DNA of 64,000 nt from an uncultured Caulobacterales bacterium (lineage in GTDB: Bacteria > Pseudomonadota > Alphaproteobacteria > Caulobacterales > Caulobacteraceae). The stretch is from NCBI GenBank assembly GCA_903900155.1, contig CAIUMD010000046.1:24938-88937 (forward strand). Reading direction: 5' to 3'. The position numbers and the translations under genes were made by a program. The notes under the pieces were generated by a model. The model saw only the letters and a program-made list of their open reading frames with translations. It was not told the origin of the DNA and did not search any database. Shown here piece after piece: positions 42,022 to 50,507 of the stretch (the first letter of the stretch is position 1; the number at the start of each line of letters is the position of its first letter).

Positions 42022-44187
42022 TTGACGTCGCGCGTTTCGCCCGCGGCCGCCTTCGCGGCGGCCTTCATCGCACTTTGGTCCTTGGTCGGACTGGAGGCGC
42101 TGGCGCAGGACGCTTCGCCGCCCGCCGCGCCGTCCGAACCCGTCCTGAATGCCACGCCGCGTCCCTATAACAGCCTGCGTCCGCGCCGCGTGCGCCCGCG
42201 TCCGGCCGCGACCGCCGCGGCGACGGCCGCCGCTGTCGCCGCGGCGCGCCCTGCTCCTGTTGCAGCGACTCCTGCCGCTGCGCCGGCCGTCGTCCCGCCG
42301 CCGGTCCAGACCGCTCAGCCCCCCCTGCCCGGCCCCGAGTTGGAAGCCTTCGTCGACGGCGTCGTCCGCCGGGCCATGAGTCGCGACCACATCGCCGGCG
42401 CCACCATCTCGGTGGTCCAGAACGGCCAGGTGGTGCTGAAGAAGGGCTATGGCTTCGCCAACCTGGGCCAACGCCGCCCGGTCGATCCGGACAAGACCCT
42501 GTTCCGCGTCGCCTCGATCTCGAAGACGTTCACCTGGATCGCCCTGATGAACGAGATCGAGGCCGGCCGCATGCGCCTGGACGGTCCGGTCAATGTCTAC
42601 CTGCCCCAGCCGCTACAGGTGCGGGACCAAGGCAAGAAGACGCCGGTGCGCCTCAAGGACCTGATGACCCACACGGCGGGCTTCGAAGATCGCTCTCTGG
42701 GCCAGTTGTTCGAGCGCGATCCCAATCGCGTCCGCCCGCTGAACGACTATCTGCGCCAGGAGCGTCCGAACCGGGTGCGTGAACCCGGCCTGCTGCCCAG
42801 CTATTCGAACTATGGCGCGGCCTTGGCCGGCGCCGCCCTGGTCAATGTCACGGGCAAGCCCTTCGAGCAGCTGGTCAGCGAAGAGATCATCCTGCCGGCC
42901 GGCATGAGCCACACGACCTTCCGCGAGGCCCGCCCGTGGAACGACCGCCTGCCCGCCCCGATGAACGAGACCCTGGCCGCCGAGCTGTCGGACGGCTTCT
43001 CGTGGACCCCGATGGGCTGGAAGACCCAGCCGCGCGAGTTCATGGGCCAGGTCGCACCGGCCGCCTCGGCGTCCAGCACCGCCGGCGACATGGCGCGCTA
43101 CATGACCCTGCTGCTGAACGGCGGGACGATCGACGGCAAGACCGTATTCTCGCCCAAGACCGCCCTGGCCTTCCGCACGCCGATGTACCGCCCCGCCCCG
43201 GAAGCGGCCGGCTGGAACGCGGGCTTCCAGGACATGGCGCTGCCGGGCAATCGTCGCGGCTACGGCCATGCCGGCGCGACGCTGTATTTCCACTCAAACC
43301 TGGTGATCGCACCCGACCTGGGCCTGGGCATCTTCGTGTCGGTCAACACCGACAGCGGCGCCAACCTGCCCGCCAGCCTGCCCTCGACCATCATCGAGCA
43401 CTTCTACGCCCCGGCCTCGGCCGTGCCGGCGGACAGCGCCATCAGCTACGAGCAGGCTCGCGCCTATGAGGGCGACTATCTGACCACCCGCCGCGCCTAT
43501 GGCGGGCTGGAGGGCTTCACCAACCGTATCGTCGGCCGCGCGACCGTCCGCGCCACGCCGGACGGCCGCCTGGCCATCACCGACGGCGGCGTCAGCACCC
43601 TGTTCAACGGCGTCGACAAGCCCGGCGTGTTCAAGGCCGTCGACAGCGCCCTGACCTTGGTGTTCGACGCCAATGGCGACAAGCCCTCGCGCTTCTACGC
43701 CGCCCGCGGCTGGTCGACCTATGAGCGGGTCGGCTTCTTCCGCTCGGCCGGCCTGCTGACTTGGACCGCCGTGATCGCCGCCTTTGCCTGCATCGCGACC
43801 ATCCTGGGCGTGATGTTCCGCAACCGCCGCGAAGCCCGCCAGACCCCGGTCCAGGCCCGCGCCAGCCAGATGCAGACCATGCAGGCGGTGCTGTGGCTGA
43901 TCTCGGCCGGCTGCATGGGCGTGTTCTCGGTCAAGGCCGCCGACCAGACCAACGTCTTCTTCGGCTGGCCTTCCGGCTGGCTGCTCAGCGGCTCGGCCTG
44001 CGCCCTGGTGGCCTCGGTGCTCAGCCTGCTAACCCTGGGCGTCCTGCCGATGGTCTGGCGTGGCGGCCGTCGCGTCGACAGCTGGAGCAGCGGCCGCAAG
44101 GTGGCCTTCACCTTCACCGCCCTGCTGTTCGTGCTGCTGGGCGTGCTGCTGGGCGCCTGGGGCTATCTGGTCCCCTGGGGCCGCTAA
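42022..44187 (+). CDS. Class C beta-lactamase-like serine hydrolase with C-terminal membrane domain
   Basis: A 721-residue protein with a signal-like N terminus, an Ala/Pro/Arg-rich linker (about 35-110), a class C hydrolase domain (about 112-470) and a C-terminal region (about 575-721) with four hydrophobic helices. Motifs: SISK (VASISKTF), YSN (PSYSNYG) and HAG (GYGHAGAT), the full triad of serine beta-lactamase/DD-peptidase enzymes. Start is TTG 42022 behind AGGGG. Likely acts on peptidoglycan or D-peptides at the outer face of the inner membrane. Confidence 0.85.
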   Translation: MTSRVSPAAAFAAAFIALWSLVGLEALAQDASPPAAPSEPVLNATPRPYNSLRPRRVRPRPAATAAATAAAVAAARPAPVAATPAAAPAVVPPPVQTAQPPLPGPELEAFVDGVVRRAMSRDHIAGATISVVQNGQVVLKKGYGFANLGQRRPVDPDKTLFRVASISKTFTWIALMNEIEAGRMRLDGPVNVYLPQPLQVRDQGKKTPVRLKDLMTHTAGFEDRSLGQLFERDPNRVRPLNDYLRQERPNRVREPGLLPSYSNYGAALAGAALVNVTGKPFEQLVSEEIILPAGMSHTTFREARPWNDRLPAPMNETLAAELSDGFSWTPMGWKTQPREFMGQVAPAASASSTAGDMARYMTLLLNGGTIDGKTVFSPKTALAFRTPMYRPAPEAAGWNAGFQDMALPGNRRGYGHAGATLYFHSNLVIAPDLGLGIFVSVNTDSGANLPASLPSTIIEHFYAPASAVPADSAISYEQARAYEGDYLTTRRAYGGLEGFTNRIVGRATVRATPDGRLAITDGGVSTLFNGVDKPGVFKAVDSALTLVFDANGDKPSRFYAARGWSTYERVGFFRSAGLLTWTAVIAAFACIATILGVMFRNRREARQTPVQARASQMQTMQAVLWLISAGCMGVFSVKAADQTNVFFGWPSGWLLSGSACALVASVLSLLTLGVLPMVWRGGRRVDSWSSGRKVAFTFTALLFVLLGVLLGAWGYLVPWGR

Positions 44188-44279
44188 AGCAGCGTCCCGT
44201 CACGATCCATCGCTAGTCTCCACTCCCGGCGCCTGCCTTGCAGAACTTCGTTCTGGGAGACGAGCGAGGGAGACGCGAC

Positions 44280-44780
44280 GTGTCAAAACTGGACGGCGCC
44301 GAGCCTGCCCGGTTCGGATGGAACCATCCGAACCGGATCAGCGGGCTCGGCTTCTTTACATTTAGAGCGCGTTCTAAGGACGAAACCGCGCACACTTTCG
44401 CCCAACGCGCTCTTACGTTTGGGGGAACCGGACTGGCGGCCTGGTCGGCGGCCACGCTGTTTTACGCCGCTTTCGGAGGGGGCCTCCTGGAGAGCGCCTT
44501 CTGGTTCTACGCACTCAACGCGTTCGCGGCCGCTGCAACGGTCACGTTCGCCTTCCAGGCGGTGGCGCGGCTGACGCACACGCCGCGTCGCCGTCGCCTG
44601 TTTCCGATGCTGCTGTTCTCGACGCCCGGTCTGGTCGCCGGCGCGCTGGTCATCGCCCGCTATGCCGAGGTGATGCCGGCCAGCGATCCGGTCAGCATCG
44701 GCCGCTACGGCGCCTTCCTGGCCGTGACCTACGTGGCCGTGGCCGCCTCACTCTTCGAGCGTGCGCCGCATAAGGTTTGA
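44280..44780 (+). CDS. Membrane protein with repeat-derived N terminus
   Basis: A 166-residue frame starting at GTG 44280 behind GAGGGAGA. After residue about 50 it has four hydrophobic helices (LAAWSAATLFYAAFGG, FWFYALNAFAAAATVTF, FPMLLFSTPGLVAGALVIA and YGAFLAVTYVAVAASLF). The first 45 residues (residues 7-24 from one palindrome, 29-45 from another) are encoded by two interspersed repeats and are probably not ancestral. No in-frame ATG is available until the third helix, so this is either a real fusion or a gene that lost its start. Overlaps the RusA-like gene by 33 bp. Confidence 0.55.
   Translation: MSKLDGAEPARFGWNHPNRISGLGFFTFRARSKDETAHTFAQRALTFGGTGLAAWSAATLFYAAFGGGLLESAFWFYALNAFAAAATVTFAFQAVARLTHTPRRRRLFPMLLFSTPGLVAGALVIARYAEVMPASDPVSIGRYGAFLAVTYVAVAASLFERAPHKV
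44299..44351. repeat. Palindrome inside CDS: CGGTTCGGATGG..CCATCCGAACCG
   Basis: CGGTTCGGATGG (44310-44321) and CCATCCGAACCG (44324-44335) are perfect 12-bp arms separated by AA; CCGAGCC and GGGCTCGG extend the stem outwards. Located within the coding N terminus of the gene at 44280. Confidence 0.8.
44364..44413. repeat. Palindrome inside CDS: AGAGCGCGTT..AACGCGCTCT
   Basis: Perfect 10-bp arms (44364-44373 and 44404-44413). The interior (GACGAAACCGCGCACACTTT) resembles, in reverse, the GGCGAAGTGGACGCCGGTTC core of the element at 48332-48380, so both belong to one alphaproteobacterial intergenic palindrome family. Confidence 0.75.
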
Positions 44781-45134
44781 GGTCAGCTTCCGCACCTGTA
44801 TGACGATCCGCTCGCGTTCGCCCGGCCGTCGCTCGACCAGCAGCCGGGCGACCTGGGCGTCGTCGTGGAAGGCATAGCCCTTGATGGCGTCCAGCAGGGC
44901 CTTGGCCAGGTTGTCGAGATCCATCCACGGCGGTTCGCCGACATATTCCATGCCGATCTCGACGCTGAACTCGCCCCAGGCCGGGCGCGAACCGCGCCAG
45001 GACTTGCGGAAGAACTCATAGATCAGCGGCTTGTAGTACTTGCCCTGGGTGGTCAGGCCGTCGACCACGATGGTCAGCTCGCCCCCGGCCTCGCGGGCGC
45101 GGACCTTGCCGTGGTGGGTCCAGTCGTCGTCCAA
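44748..45134 (-). CDS. RusA-family Holliday-junction endonuclease-like protein
   Basis: A 128-residue protein. The RusA catalytic motif is present: Asp residues in WMDLDNLAKALLDAIKGYAFHDDAQV (read in two parts, DLDNLAKALLDA and FHDDAQV). RusA cuts four-way DNA junctions; it is usually prophage-borne, but no phage genes are nearby here. It ends 33 bp inside the convergent membrane gene, and starts 1 bp after the DUF5009 stop, so the latter pair is transcribed together. Confidence 0.78.
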   Translation of the reverse strand: MDDDWTHHGKVRAREAGGELTIVVDGLTTQGKYYKPLIYEFFRKSWRGSRPAWGEFSVEIGMEYVGEPPWMDLDNLAKALLDAIKGYAFHDDAQVARLLVERRPGERERIVIQVRKLTSNLMRRTLEE

Positions 45135-45135
45135 A

Positions 45136-46332
45136 TCAGAGCCTCAGGTGGATCCCGCGCTTGTGCAGCGGGATCAGGATCACGGTGATGAAGGCAAGAA
45201 CCAGAACCGCGCAGGCAAGGGAAGCCTGATAGGGATCGGGCAGCACGCTCAGGGCCAAGGCGTTGCCGAAACCCTGCGGCGAAGGGTTGGCTCCGGGGAT
45301 GATCTTCAGATCGCTGAAGACGCCCAAGAGTTGGCACAGGATGAAGGCCAGGATGGCGTTGCCGCCCAGCACCTTCAGCACGAAGTCAAAACCCAGACGG
45401 CTCCTGGACCGCGCCACCATCTCGAAGCCGACCAGGATAACGGTCGACAGGCCGCTGGTCAGGATGGCGAAGCTTGGCGTCCAGATCTTCTTGTTGATCG
45501 GCATGACGGGGTTCAGCGCCATGCCGAGGACGACCAGGGCGACGCCCAGGACCAGCACCGGCATGAGGCCTCGCTGGCCGTGGGCCAGGCCGCGCATCAT
45601 CAACCGCGCCGCGACCGCGCCCATCAGCACGTTGACGACCGCCGGCAGGGTCGAGAGCAGCCCTTCGGGATCATAGGTGACGCCCAGCCCCTCGGTCGTC
45701 GCGCCGCGCCACAGATGCGGGATCGTGAACACCTGCCGATCCAGGAAGGCCGGCAGCGACTTGTAGGAGTCCAGGTGACCAGCGCCAAAGCCCGGAACCG
45801 GCACGAACGCCACCAGCAGCCAGTAGGTCGCCAGCAGTACGATGGACGCGCCGAACGTGGCGGCCATGCTGAAGGCCAGCTTGCCGCCCTCCCCACGCCT
45901 GGCCGTCAGGACACAGATCGCCGTCCCCAGCGCGTAGCAGACGCCGATCCGCTGCAGGATGCCCGGCAGGCGCAGGTTCGGCAGGTCGAAGTGGCCGCCT
46001 AGCAGGTTGATCGCCAGGCCCAGCAGGATCAGCAGCCCGGTCCGCTTGGCCACCTTCAGCCAGAAGGCCGAGCCGGCCCGGTCCTCGGCCGTCATGCGCG
46101 GGACCATCAACCCCACGGCCATGCCGGCGCAGAACAGGAAGGTCGGGAACACCAGGTCCGCGGCCGTAAAGCCGTGCCACGCGGCATGCTCCAGCGGCGG
46201 ATAGACCTTGGACCACGCGCCGGGGCTGTCGACCAGGATCATGCCGGCCACGGCCAGGCCGCGCAGCAGGTCCAGCGACACGATGCGCCGCCCCGCTGCA
46301 GATGCGCCGCCCGTGGACGTGGTTTTGGACAT
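45136..46332 (-). CDS. DUF5009/HGSNAT-like membrane acyltransferase (NagX-type)
   Basis: A 398-residue inner-membrane protein with about 10-11 transmembrane segments. [20 protein letters not shown] at residues 19-38 and the conserved [11 protein letters not shown] match the heparan-alpha-glucosaminide N-acetyltransferase catalytic family found in bacteria as NagX. It may acetylate or transport an amino sugar across the membrane. RBS GGGAGGAACG precedes the ATG at 46332. No chitin or GlcNAc genes lie nearby. The RusA-like gene is immediately downstream. Confidence 0.8.
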   Translation of the reverse strand: MSKTTSTGGASAAGRRIVSLDLLRGLAVAGMILVDSPGAWSKVYPPLEHAAWHGFTAADLVFPTFLFCAGMAVGLMVPRMTAEDRAGSAFWLKVAKRTGLLILLGLAINLLGGHFDLPNLRLPGILQRIGVCYALGTAICVLTARRGEGGKLAFSMAATFGASIVLLATYWLLVAFVPVPGFGAGHLDSYKSLPAFLDRQVFTIPHLWRGATTEGLGVTYDPEGLLSTLPAVVNVLMGAVAARLMMRGLAHGQRGLMPVLVLGVALVVLGMALNPVMPINKKIWTPSFAILTSGLSTVILVGFEMVARSRSRLGFDFVLKVLGGNAILAFILCQLLGVFSDLKIIPGANPSPQGFGNALALSVLPDPYQASLACAVLVLAFITVILIPLHKRGIHLRL

Positions 46333-46352
46333 CGTTCCTCCCCCGAGAGCCT

Positions 46353-46525
46353 TCAGGCTTCCAGCATTTCCGCCAGCTTCAGCGCCGTGTTCCAGTTACG
46401 GCCCGTGCCCAGCGGCGTGCGCTTGGTCTTCTTCCATTCCCGATCGAGGACCGAGTCGGCAACTCCTTCAGGACCTTGCGCTTGCCGGTGTCGATCGAGC
46501 GTGGAAAGGCGACGAACGCCTTCAC
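46353..46525 (-). pseudogene. Frameshifted small partner gene of ybjQ
   Basis: A GTG start overlaps the ybjQ stop (GTGA) and reads [20 protein letters not shown] then EL; one base is then missing in TTGCCGACTCGG, after which the other frame reads [32 protein letters not shown], stop. Restoring a base (TTGGCCGACTCG) gives one 57-residue protein. Both halves have coding composition. A real mutation or a sequencing error could explain it. The intact family is not recognised. Confidence 0.65.
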
Positions 46526-46842
46526 AGAGCCTCGACCCTTACGGCCGTGCCGTAGGCCAGCACCTCGGTGATGCCTTCCATGATCTCGTTGGCGTCGTAG
46601 CGCACGGCCAGGATGGCGTTGGCGCCGACCTCCTGGGCGTGCCGCACCAGCAGGTCATAGGCCTCCTGCCGGGCCGTCTCGGCCAGCTTGGTGTAGATCG
46701 TGATGTTGCCGCCGAAGATCGACTGCACCGCGCCGCCGATATTGCCGATCACGCTGCGCGAGCGGACCGTGACGCCCCGCACCATCCCCAGGTGCTGGAC
46801 GATGCGATAGCCGGTCAGGTCGTTGGTCGTCGTCACGATCAT
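46522..46842 (-). CDS. YbjQ/UPF0145 family protein (heavy-metal-binding-domain type)
   Basis: A 106-residue cytoplasmic pentamer-forming family protein. [36 protein letters not shown] and [13 protein letters not shown] are the conserved blocks. GGAGG lies 6 bp before ATG 46842, so the longer frame from 46896 is rejected. It is named for a presumed heavy-metal-binding domain, but function is unproven. Its stop overlaps the GTG of the frameshifted partner gene. Confidence 0.85.
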   Translation of the reverse strand: MIVTTTNDLTGYRIVQHLGMVRGVTVRSRSVIGNIGGAVQSIFGGNITIYTKLAETARQEAYDLLVRHAQEVGANAILAVRYDANEIMEGITEVLAYGTAVRVEAL

Positions 46843-46938
46843 GGGGGCCTCCAGGGGCGTCTTCGCGCTTGCGAACATTGCCCTCCCGTCGCTCAAGGTC
46901 TAGACCCCGCGCGACCGCTTTTTCCGGAGATCGCCCGC

Positions 46939-48330
46939 ATGACCGCCACGCGCACCGAGACCGACACCTTCGGCCCCATCGAAGTCGCCGCCGACCGCTA
47001 CTGGGGCGCGCAAGCCCAGCGCAGCCTGGGCAACTTCAAGATCGGCTGGGAGAAGCAGCCCCTGCCGGTCGTCCGCGCCCTGGGCATCGTCAAGCGCGCC
47101 GCCGCCGAGACCAATTTCAAGCTGGGCAAGCTGGATGCTGGCCTGAAGGACGCCATCGTCCAGGCCGCCAACGAAGTCATCGACGGCAAGCTGAACGATC
47201 ACTTCCCGCTGGTGGTCTGGCAGACCGGCTCGGGCACCCAGTCGAACATGAACGCCAACGAGGTGATCTCGAACCGCGCCATCGAGATCCTGGGCGGCGA
47301 GATGGGCAGCAAGAAGCCCGTCCACCCGAACGACCACGTCAATATGAGCCAGTCGTCGAACGACACCTATCCGACGGCCATGCACGTGGCGTGCGCGGAA
47401 CAGATCGTCCACGACCTGCTGCCGGCCCTCAAGCACCTGCACGCCGCCCTGGAGGCCAAGAGCAAGGCCTGGGCCGAGATCATCAAGATCGGCCGCACCC
47501 ACACCCAGGACGCCACTCCGCTCACGCTGGGCCAAGAGTTCGGCGGCTATACGCAACAGGTCGCCAACGGCATCGAGCGCATCGAGAGCACCCTGCCCAA
47601 GCTGATGCAGCTGGCCCAGGGCGGCACCGCCGTCGGCACCGGCCTGAACGCCCCGATCGGCTTCGCCGAGGGCGTGGCCGAAGCCAACGCCGCGATCACC
47701 GGCCTTGAGTTCACCACCGCCCCGAACAAGTTCGAGGCCCTGGCCGCCCACGACGCCATGGTCTTCTCGCACGGCGCCATCAACACGGTCGCCGCCAGCC
47801 TGTTCAAGATCGCCAACGACATCCGCTTCCTGGGCTCGGGCCCGCGCGCGGGTCTCGGCGAGCTGTCGCTGCCGGAGAACGAGCCGGGCTCGTCGATCAT
47901 GCCGGGCAAGGTCAACCCGACGCAATGTGAAGCGCTGACCCAGGTCTGCGTGCAGGTGTTCGGCAACCACGCCGCCCTGACCTTCGCCGGGTCGCAAGGC
48001 CACTTCGAGCTGAACGTCTTCAACCCGGTGATGGCCTACAACTTCCTGCAGTCGGTGCGCCTGCTGGCCGACGCCGCGATCAGCTTCACCGACAACTGCG
48101 TGGTCGGCATCGAGCCGCGCGTCGACAACATCAAGAAGGGCGTCGAGAACAGTCTGATGCTGGTCACGGCCCTGAACGGCCGCCTGGGCTACGACATCTG
48201 CGCCAAGATCGCCAAGACGGCCCACAAGAACGGCACCACGCTGCGTGAGGAAGCCGTCGGCGGCGGCTACCTGACGAACGAGGAGTTCGACCAGTACGTC
48301 CGCCCGGAAAAAATGGTCTCGCCGGGCTGA
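46939..48330 (+). CDS. fumC: Class II fumarate hydratase
   Basis: A 463-residue TCA-cycle enzyme that interconverts fumarate and malate. The superfamily signature [15 protein letters not shown] (about 317-331) carries the flexible catalytic serine loop; the [17 protein letters not shown] region forms the B site, and [17 protein letters not shown] holds the general acid region. Length (460-465) is normal for the iron-independent, heat-stable class II. TTTCCGGAGATCGCCCGC carries the ribosome-binding site for ATG 46939. Confidence 0.95.
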   Translation: MTATRTETDTFGPIEVAADRYWGAQAQRSLGNFKIGWEKQPLPVVRALGIVKRAAAETNFKLGKLDAGLKDAIVQAANEVIDGKLNDHFPLVVWQTGSGTQSNMNANEVISNRAIEILGGEMGSKKPVHPNDHVNMSQSSNDTYPTAMHVACAEQIVHDLLPALKHLHAALEAKSKAWAEIIKIGRTHTQDATPLTLGQEFGGYTQQVANGIERIESTLPKLMQLAQGGTAVGTGLNAPIGFAEGVAEANAAITGLEFTTAPNKFEALAAHDAMVFSHGAINTVAASLFKIANDIRFLGSGPRAGLGELSLPENEPGSSIMPGKVNPTQCEALTQVCVQVFGNHAALTFAGSQGHFELNVFNPVMAYNFLQSVRLLADAAISFTDNCVVGIEPRVDNIKKGVENSLMLVTALNGRLGYDICAKIAKTAHKNGTTLREEAVGGGYLTNEEFDQYVRPEKMVSPG

Positions 48331-48331
48331 T

Positions 48332-48380
48332 GAGCGCCTTCCGCCGAAGTGGACGCCGGTTCGGCGATCAGAAGGCGCTC
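48332..48380. repeat. Interspersed palindrome after fumC: GAGCGCCTTC..GAAGGCGCTC
   Basis: GAGCGCCTTC/GAAGGCGCTC outer arms are perfect; CGCCGAA/TTCGGCG forms an inner stem around GTGGACGCCGG. It begins 2 bp after the fumC stop codon and probably ends or stabilises that transcript, although no T-run follows. Same core as the element at 44364-44413. Confidence 0.75.
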
Positions 48381-48387
48381 CACTAGA

Positions 48388-48840
48388 ATGCTGCAACTGG
48401 TTCGTCTGTTCGACGAACTGCCGGACGGCTTCGACGACCTGGTCGCCGAGGCCTCCGGCGAAGGCGTGCGCAACATGGCCCTCCTTGCCGAAGGCTGGGC
48501 GACGGGCGCACGCTTCCAGGACGATGGCGAGGCGATCCTCGTCGCCTTCCTCGCCGGGGAATTGGCGGGCGTCGGCGCCTTGAGCGCCGAACCCGCGTCT
48601 TCCGAACCCGCACGCCGCCTGCGCCGCTTCTACATCCGCCCGGCGATGCGTCGCCGAGGGGTGGCGACCGCCCTCGCCTCGGCCCTGATCCACGAGGGCT
48701 TCGACACCGTCGCCCTGCTCACGGTCAACGCCAGAGCCTCCGAAGCCGCCGCCGCGTTCTGGGATGCGCAGGGGTTCGTGGCGGATGCGAGCGGGCCGTG
48801 GACGCACGTGATGCAACGACAATCAAATATCAAGTTATAG
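48388..48840 (+). CDS. GNAT family N-acetyltransferase
   Basis: A 150-residue acetyltransferase. The acetyl-CoA binding beta4-alpha3 motif is FYIRPAMRRRGVATALASAL (about 78-97) with the R/Q-x-x-G-x-G/A pattern RRRGVA. The last strand is GFVADASGPW. Substrate unknown. ATG 48388 lies 7 bp after the repeat arm; an in-frame ATG at 48349 is inside the repeat and is not favoured. The 3' end lies in the AT-rich promoter of ccdAB. Confidence 0.8.
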   Translation: MLQLVRLFDELPDGFDDLVAEASGEGVRNMALLAEGWATGARFQDDGEAILVAFLAGELAGVGALSAEPASSEPARRLRRFYIRPAMRRRGVATALASALIHEGFDTVALLTVNARASEAAAAFWDAQGFVADASGPWTHVMQRQSNIKL

Positions 48841-48853
48841 TTGATTTTTCAAA

Positions 48854-48878
48854 GTCACTCTCCAAAATGGTCACTCTC
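48854..48878 (+). promoter_or_regulatory. Direct repeats upstream of ccdA (candidate operator)
   Basis: GTCACTCTC occurs at 48854-48862 and 48870-48878, 16 bp apart, in an AT-rich stretch unlike the surrounding sequence and 20 bp before ccdA. Type II toxin-antitoxin operons are typically autoregulated from such repeats. Binding is inferred. Confidence 0.45.
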
Positions 48879-48897
48879 TGTAAGCTGAGAGCGCGCC

Positions 48898-49146
48898 ATG
48901 CTAGCTTCCCAACCCATGAAAGCGCCGCAAATCGATCCCGAATTATTGGTCCAAGCTCGAAGGCTTGGTCTCTCGGTCGAAGGCATGAGCGAGACCCAAC
49001 TGAGGCTGCATCTCCAGAAGGTCGATCCGGCTGGCGGTGAGGAACGCGCCCGCCGCTGGGCGGAAGAAAATGCCGAAGCAATCAAGGCTCATAACGAGCG
49101 CATCAACCGACGCGGCGTATTCGGAGCGGATCTACGGCGCTGGTAG
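48898..49146 (+). CDS. ccdA: CcdA-type antitoxin
   Basis: An 82-residue protein. The N-terminal part is a ribbon-helix-helix-like DNA-binding region (IDPELLVQARRLGLSVEGMSE), and the C-terminal part (EERARRWAEENAEAIKAHNE) is the acidic toxin-binding helix typical of CcdA. It neutralises CcdB and represses the operon. ATG 48916 is an alternative start. It is adjacent to the toxin with no gap: the antitoxin stop ends at 49146 and the toxin ATG begins at 49147. Confidence 0.88.
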   Translation: MLASQPMKAPQIDPELLVQARRLGLSVEGMSETQLRLHLQKVDPAGGEERARRWAEENAEAIKAHNERINRRGVFGADLRRW

Positions 49147-49446
49147 ATGCGCCAATTCGACGTTTTCATTAATCCATCGCGAGACACCCGCGACTTCGCG
49201 CCCTTCGTAGTGGCGCTCCAGTCTCACCCCGTCTCCTTGGACTCGATTATCGTTGCGCCAATCATTGAGGATTCTGACGACTACCTGTTCAACATCGCAG
49301 TCGAGGTCGAAGGCCGGTTGCTTCACATCGCCATGGCTGAGTTGGCGAACATTCCTGCACAAGGCATAGGACGGGCCAGAGCGAACTTGGCCGAGCACGA
49401 AGACGCCATCCGCCGCGCGCTCGACCGCTTGTTCACCGGGTTTTAG
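49147..49446 (+). CDS. ccdB: CcdB-type toxin (DNA gyrase poison family)
   Basis: A 99-residue toxin. QFDVFINPSRDTRDFAPFVVAL and the C-terminal DRLFTGF match CcdB. The E. coli protein traps DNA gyrase; the C-terminal Trp-Gly-Ile of plasmid CcdB is Thr-Gly-Phe here, as in chromosomal homologues, so gyrase poisoning is likely but not certain. Not flanked by mobile elements. Its stop overlaps the convergent yccF stop by 4 bp. Confidence 0.88.
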   Translation: MRQFDVFINPSRDTRDFAPFVVALQSHPVSLDSIIVAPIIEDSDDYLFNIAVEVEGRLLHIAMAELANIPAQGIGRARANLAEHEDAIRRALDRLFTGF

Positions 49447-49829
49447 TCGACCCGACGCACGTCGCGGCCGATCGGGGCCAGGGCGATCTGGGCCAGCTGC
49501 AGGTCCTTGATGGCGAACGGGATGCCGATGATGGTGATGGCTTCACCGACGGCGATGATCAGGTGGCCCAACGCCAGCCACCAGCCGGCCAGGATGAACC
49601 AGATCACGTTCAGCACCGCGCCCAGAGGGCCCGAGGCCAGGCCGGTCTCGCGGCGGACGATCTCCTTGCCGAACGGCCAGAGCGCGAAGCCGGCGATGCG
49701 CCAGGCCGCCAGGGTATAGGGCAGGCCGACGACGGTGATCGCCAGCAGCAGGCCCGCGAGGAACCAGCCGATGGCCAGAGGCAGGCCGCCGCAGATGAAC
49801 CACAGAACGTTCAGGATGAAACGGATCAT
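49443..49829 (-). CDS. YccF-family inner-membrane protein
   Basis: A 128-residue membrane protein with two YccF domains (FILNVLWFICGGLPLAIGWF and VLNVIWFILAGWWLALGHL), each beginning with the N-x-x-W motif and with a pair of hydrophobic helices. GAGGGGAAT lies directly before ATG 49829. The function is unknown. The head-to-tail overlap with ccdB is convergent and probably incidental. Confidence 0.85.
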   Translation of the reverse strand: MIRFILNVLWFICGGLPLAIGWFLAGLLLAITVVGLPYTLAAWRIAGFALWPFGKEIVRRETGLASGPLGAVLNVIWFILAGWWLALGHLIIAVGEAITIIGIPFAIKDLQLAQIALAPIGRDVRRVD

Positions 49830-49913
49830 ATTCCCCTCGAACCCCAAGATCAGGCCCTAGACGTGGCCCCGTCATGCCCCGCTGTGAAGGGGGTTACGGC
49901 GAATTCACCGGCT

Positions 49914-50507
49914 TCAGGCTTTGATCAACTGCCACCGCTTGGCCCAGCGGCTCTTGCCGATGGGCGCCAGGGCCAGGAGATAGATCCCGGCATAGATCAC
50001 CGTTCCCACGCCGATCAGGGTCCAGGACCAGGGGCCCGGCATGTGCAGGGTCGGGGCCGTGGTGATCCAGTCGTGGCGCGGCGACGTGAGCTCCAGCCAC
50101 AGGCCGCCGACCCAGATCAGGGCGAACAGGGCCACGACCGGATAGCGCAGAATCGGGCTGCGCTGGACCAGCAACACGGTCTGGACAAAGGCCATGGCCA
50201 GGCCGGCGGCGAGACCCGCCGCCCAGGTCCACCAAGGTCCGGGAACGAAGCGCGCGGCCCGCAGGCCGGCCCACAGCGGCGCCCACAGGATCGGGCCCAA
50301 CATCAGGATGATCAGCAGCCCGCCGACCAGAACGCCCAGGCCGCCGCCGATCACCTTGCCGGCGGCCTCGCCGGCTTCGTGCGGACGGATGTTGGGATCG
50401 CCGCCGGGGTTCTCCGGCGAGGTGGCGATGATCGTCTGCAACCGGGGCAGGCGCTCGCCCGGCGCGACGGGGGGAAGCCCCTTGGGAGAAGACTTCCGCC
50501 CGAACAT
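49914..50507 (-). CDS. Hypothetical membrane protein, in operon with polyprenyl diphosphate synthase
   Basis: A 197-residue protein with a cytoplasmic Pro-rich N terminus (about 1-45) and four or five hydrophobic helices (VIGGGLGVLVGGLLIILML near 52-70; then three more to residue 185). It starts immediately after the polyprenyl synthase stop (0 bp gap), so cotranscription and translational coupling are likely. No family recognised. Confidence 0.65.
   Translation of the reverse strand: MFGRKSSPKGLPPVAPGERLPRLQTIIATSPENPGGDPNIRPHEAGEAAGKVIGGGLGVLVGGLLIILMLGPILWAPLWAGLRAARFVPGPWWTWAAGLAAGLAMAFVQTVLLVQRSPILRYPVVALFALIWVGGLWLELTSPRHDWITTAPTLHMPGPWSWTLIGVGTVIYAGIYLLALAPIGKSRWAKRWQLIKA

Noticed and set aside
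44748..45134. RusA-like gene as a sign of a prophage
   Set aside because: No integrase, capsid, terminase or lysis gene is present on either side and composition is native.
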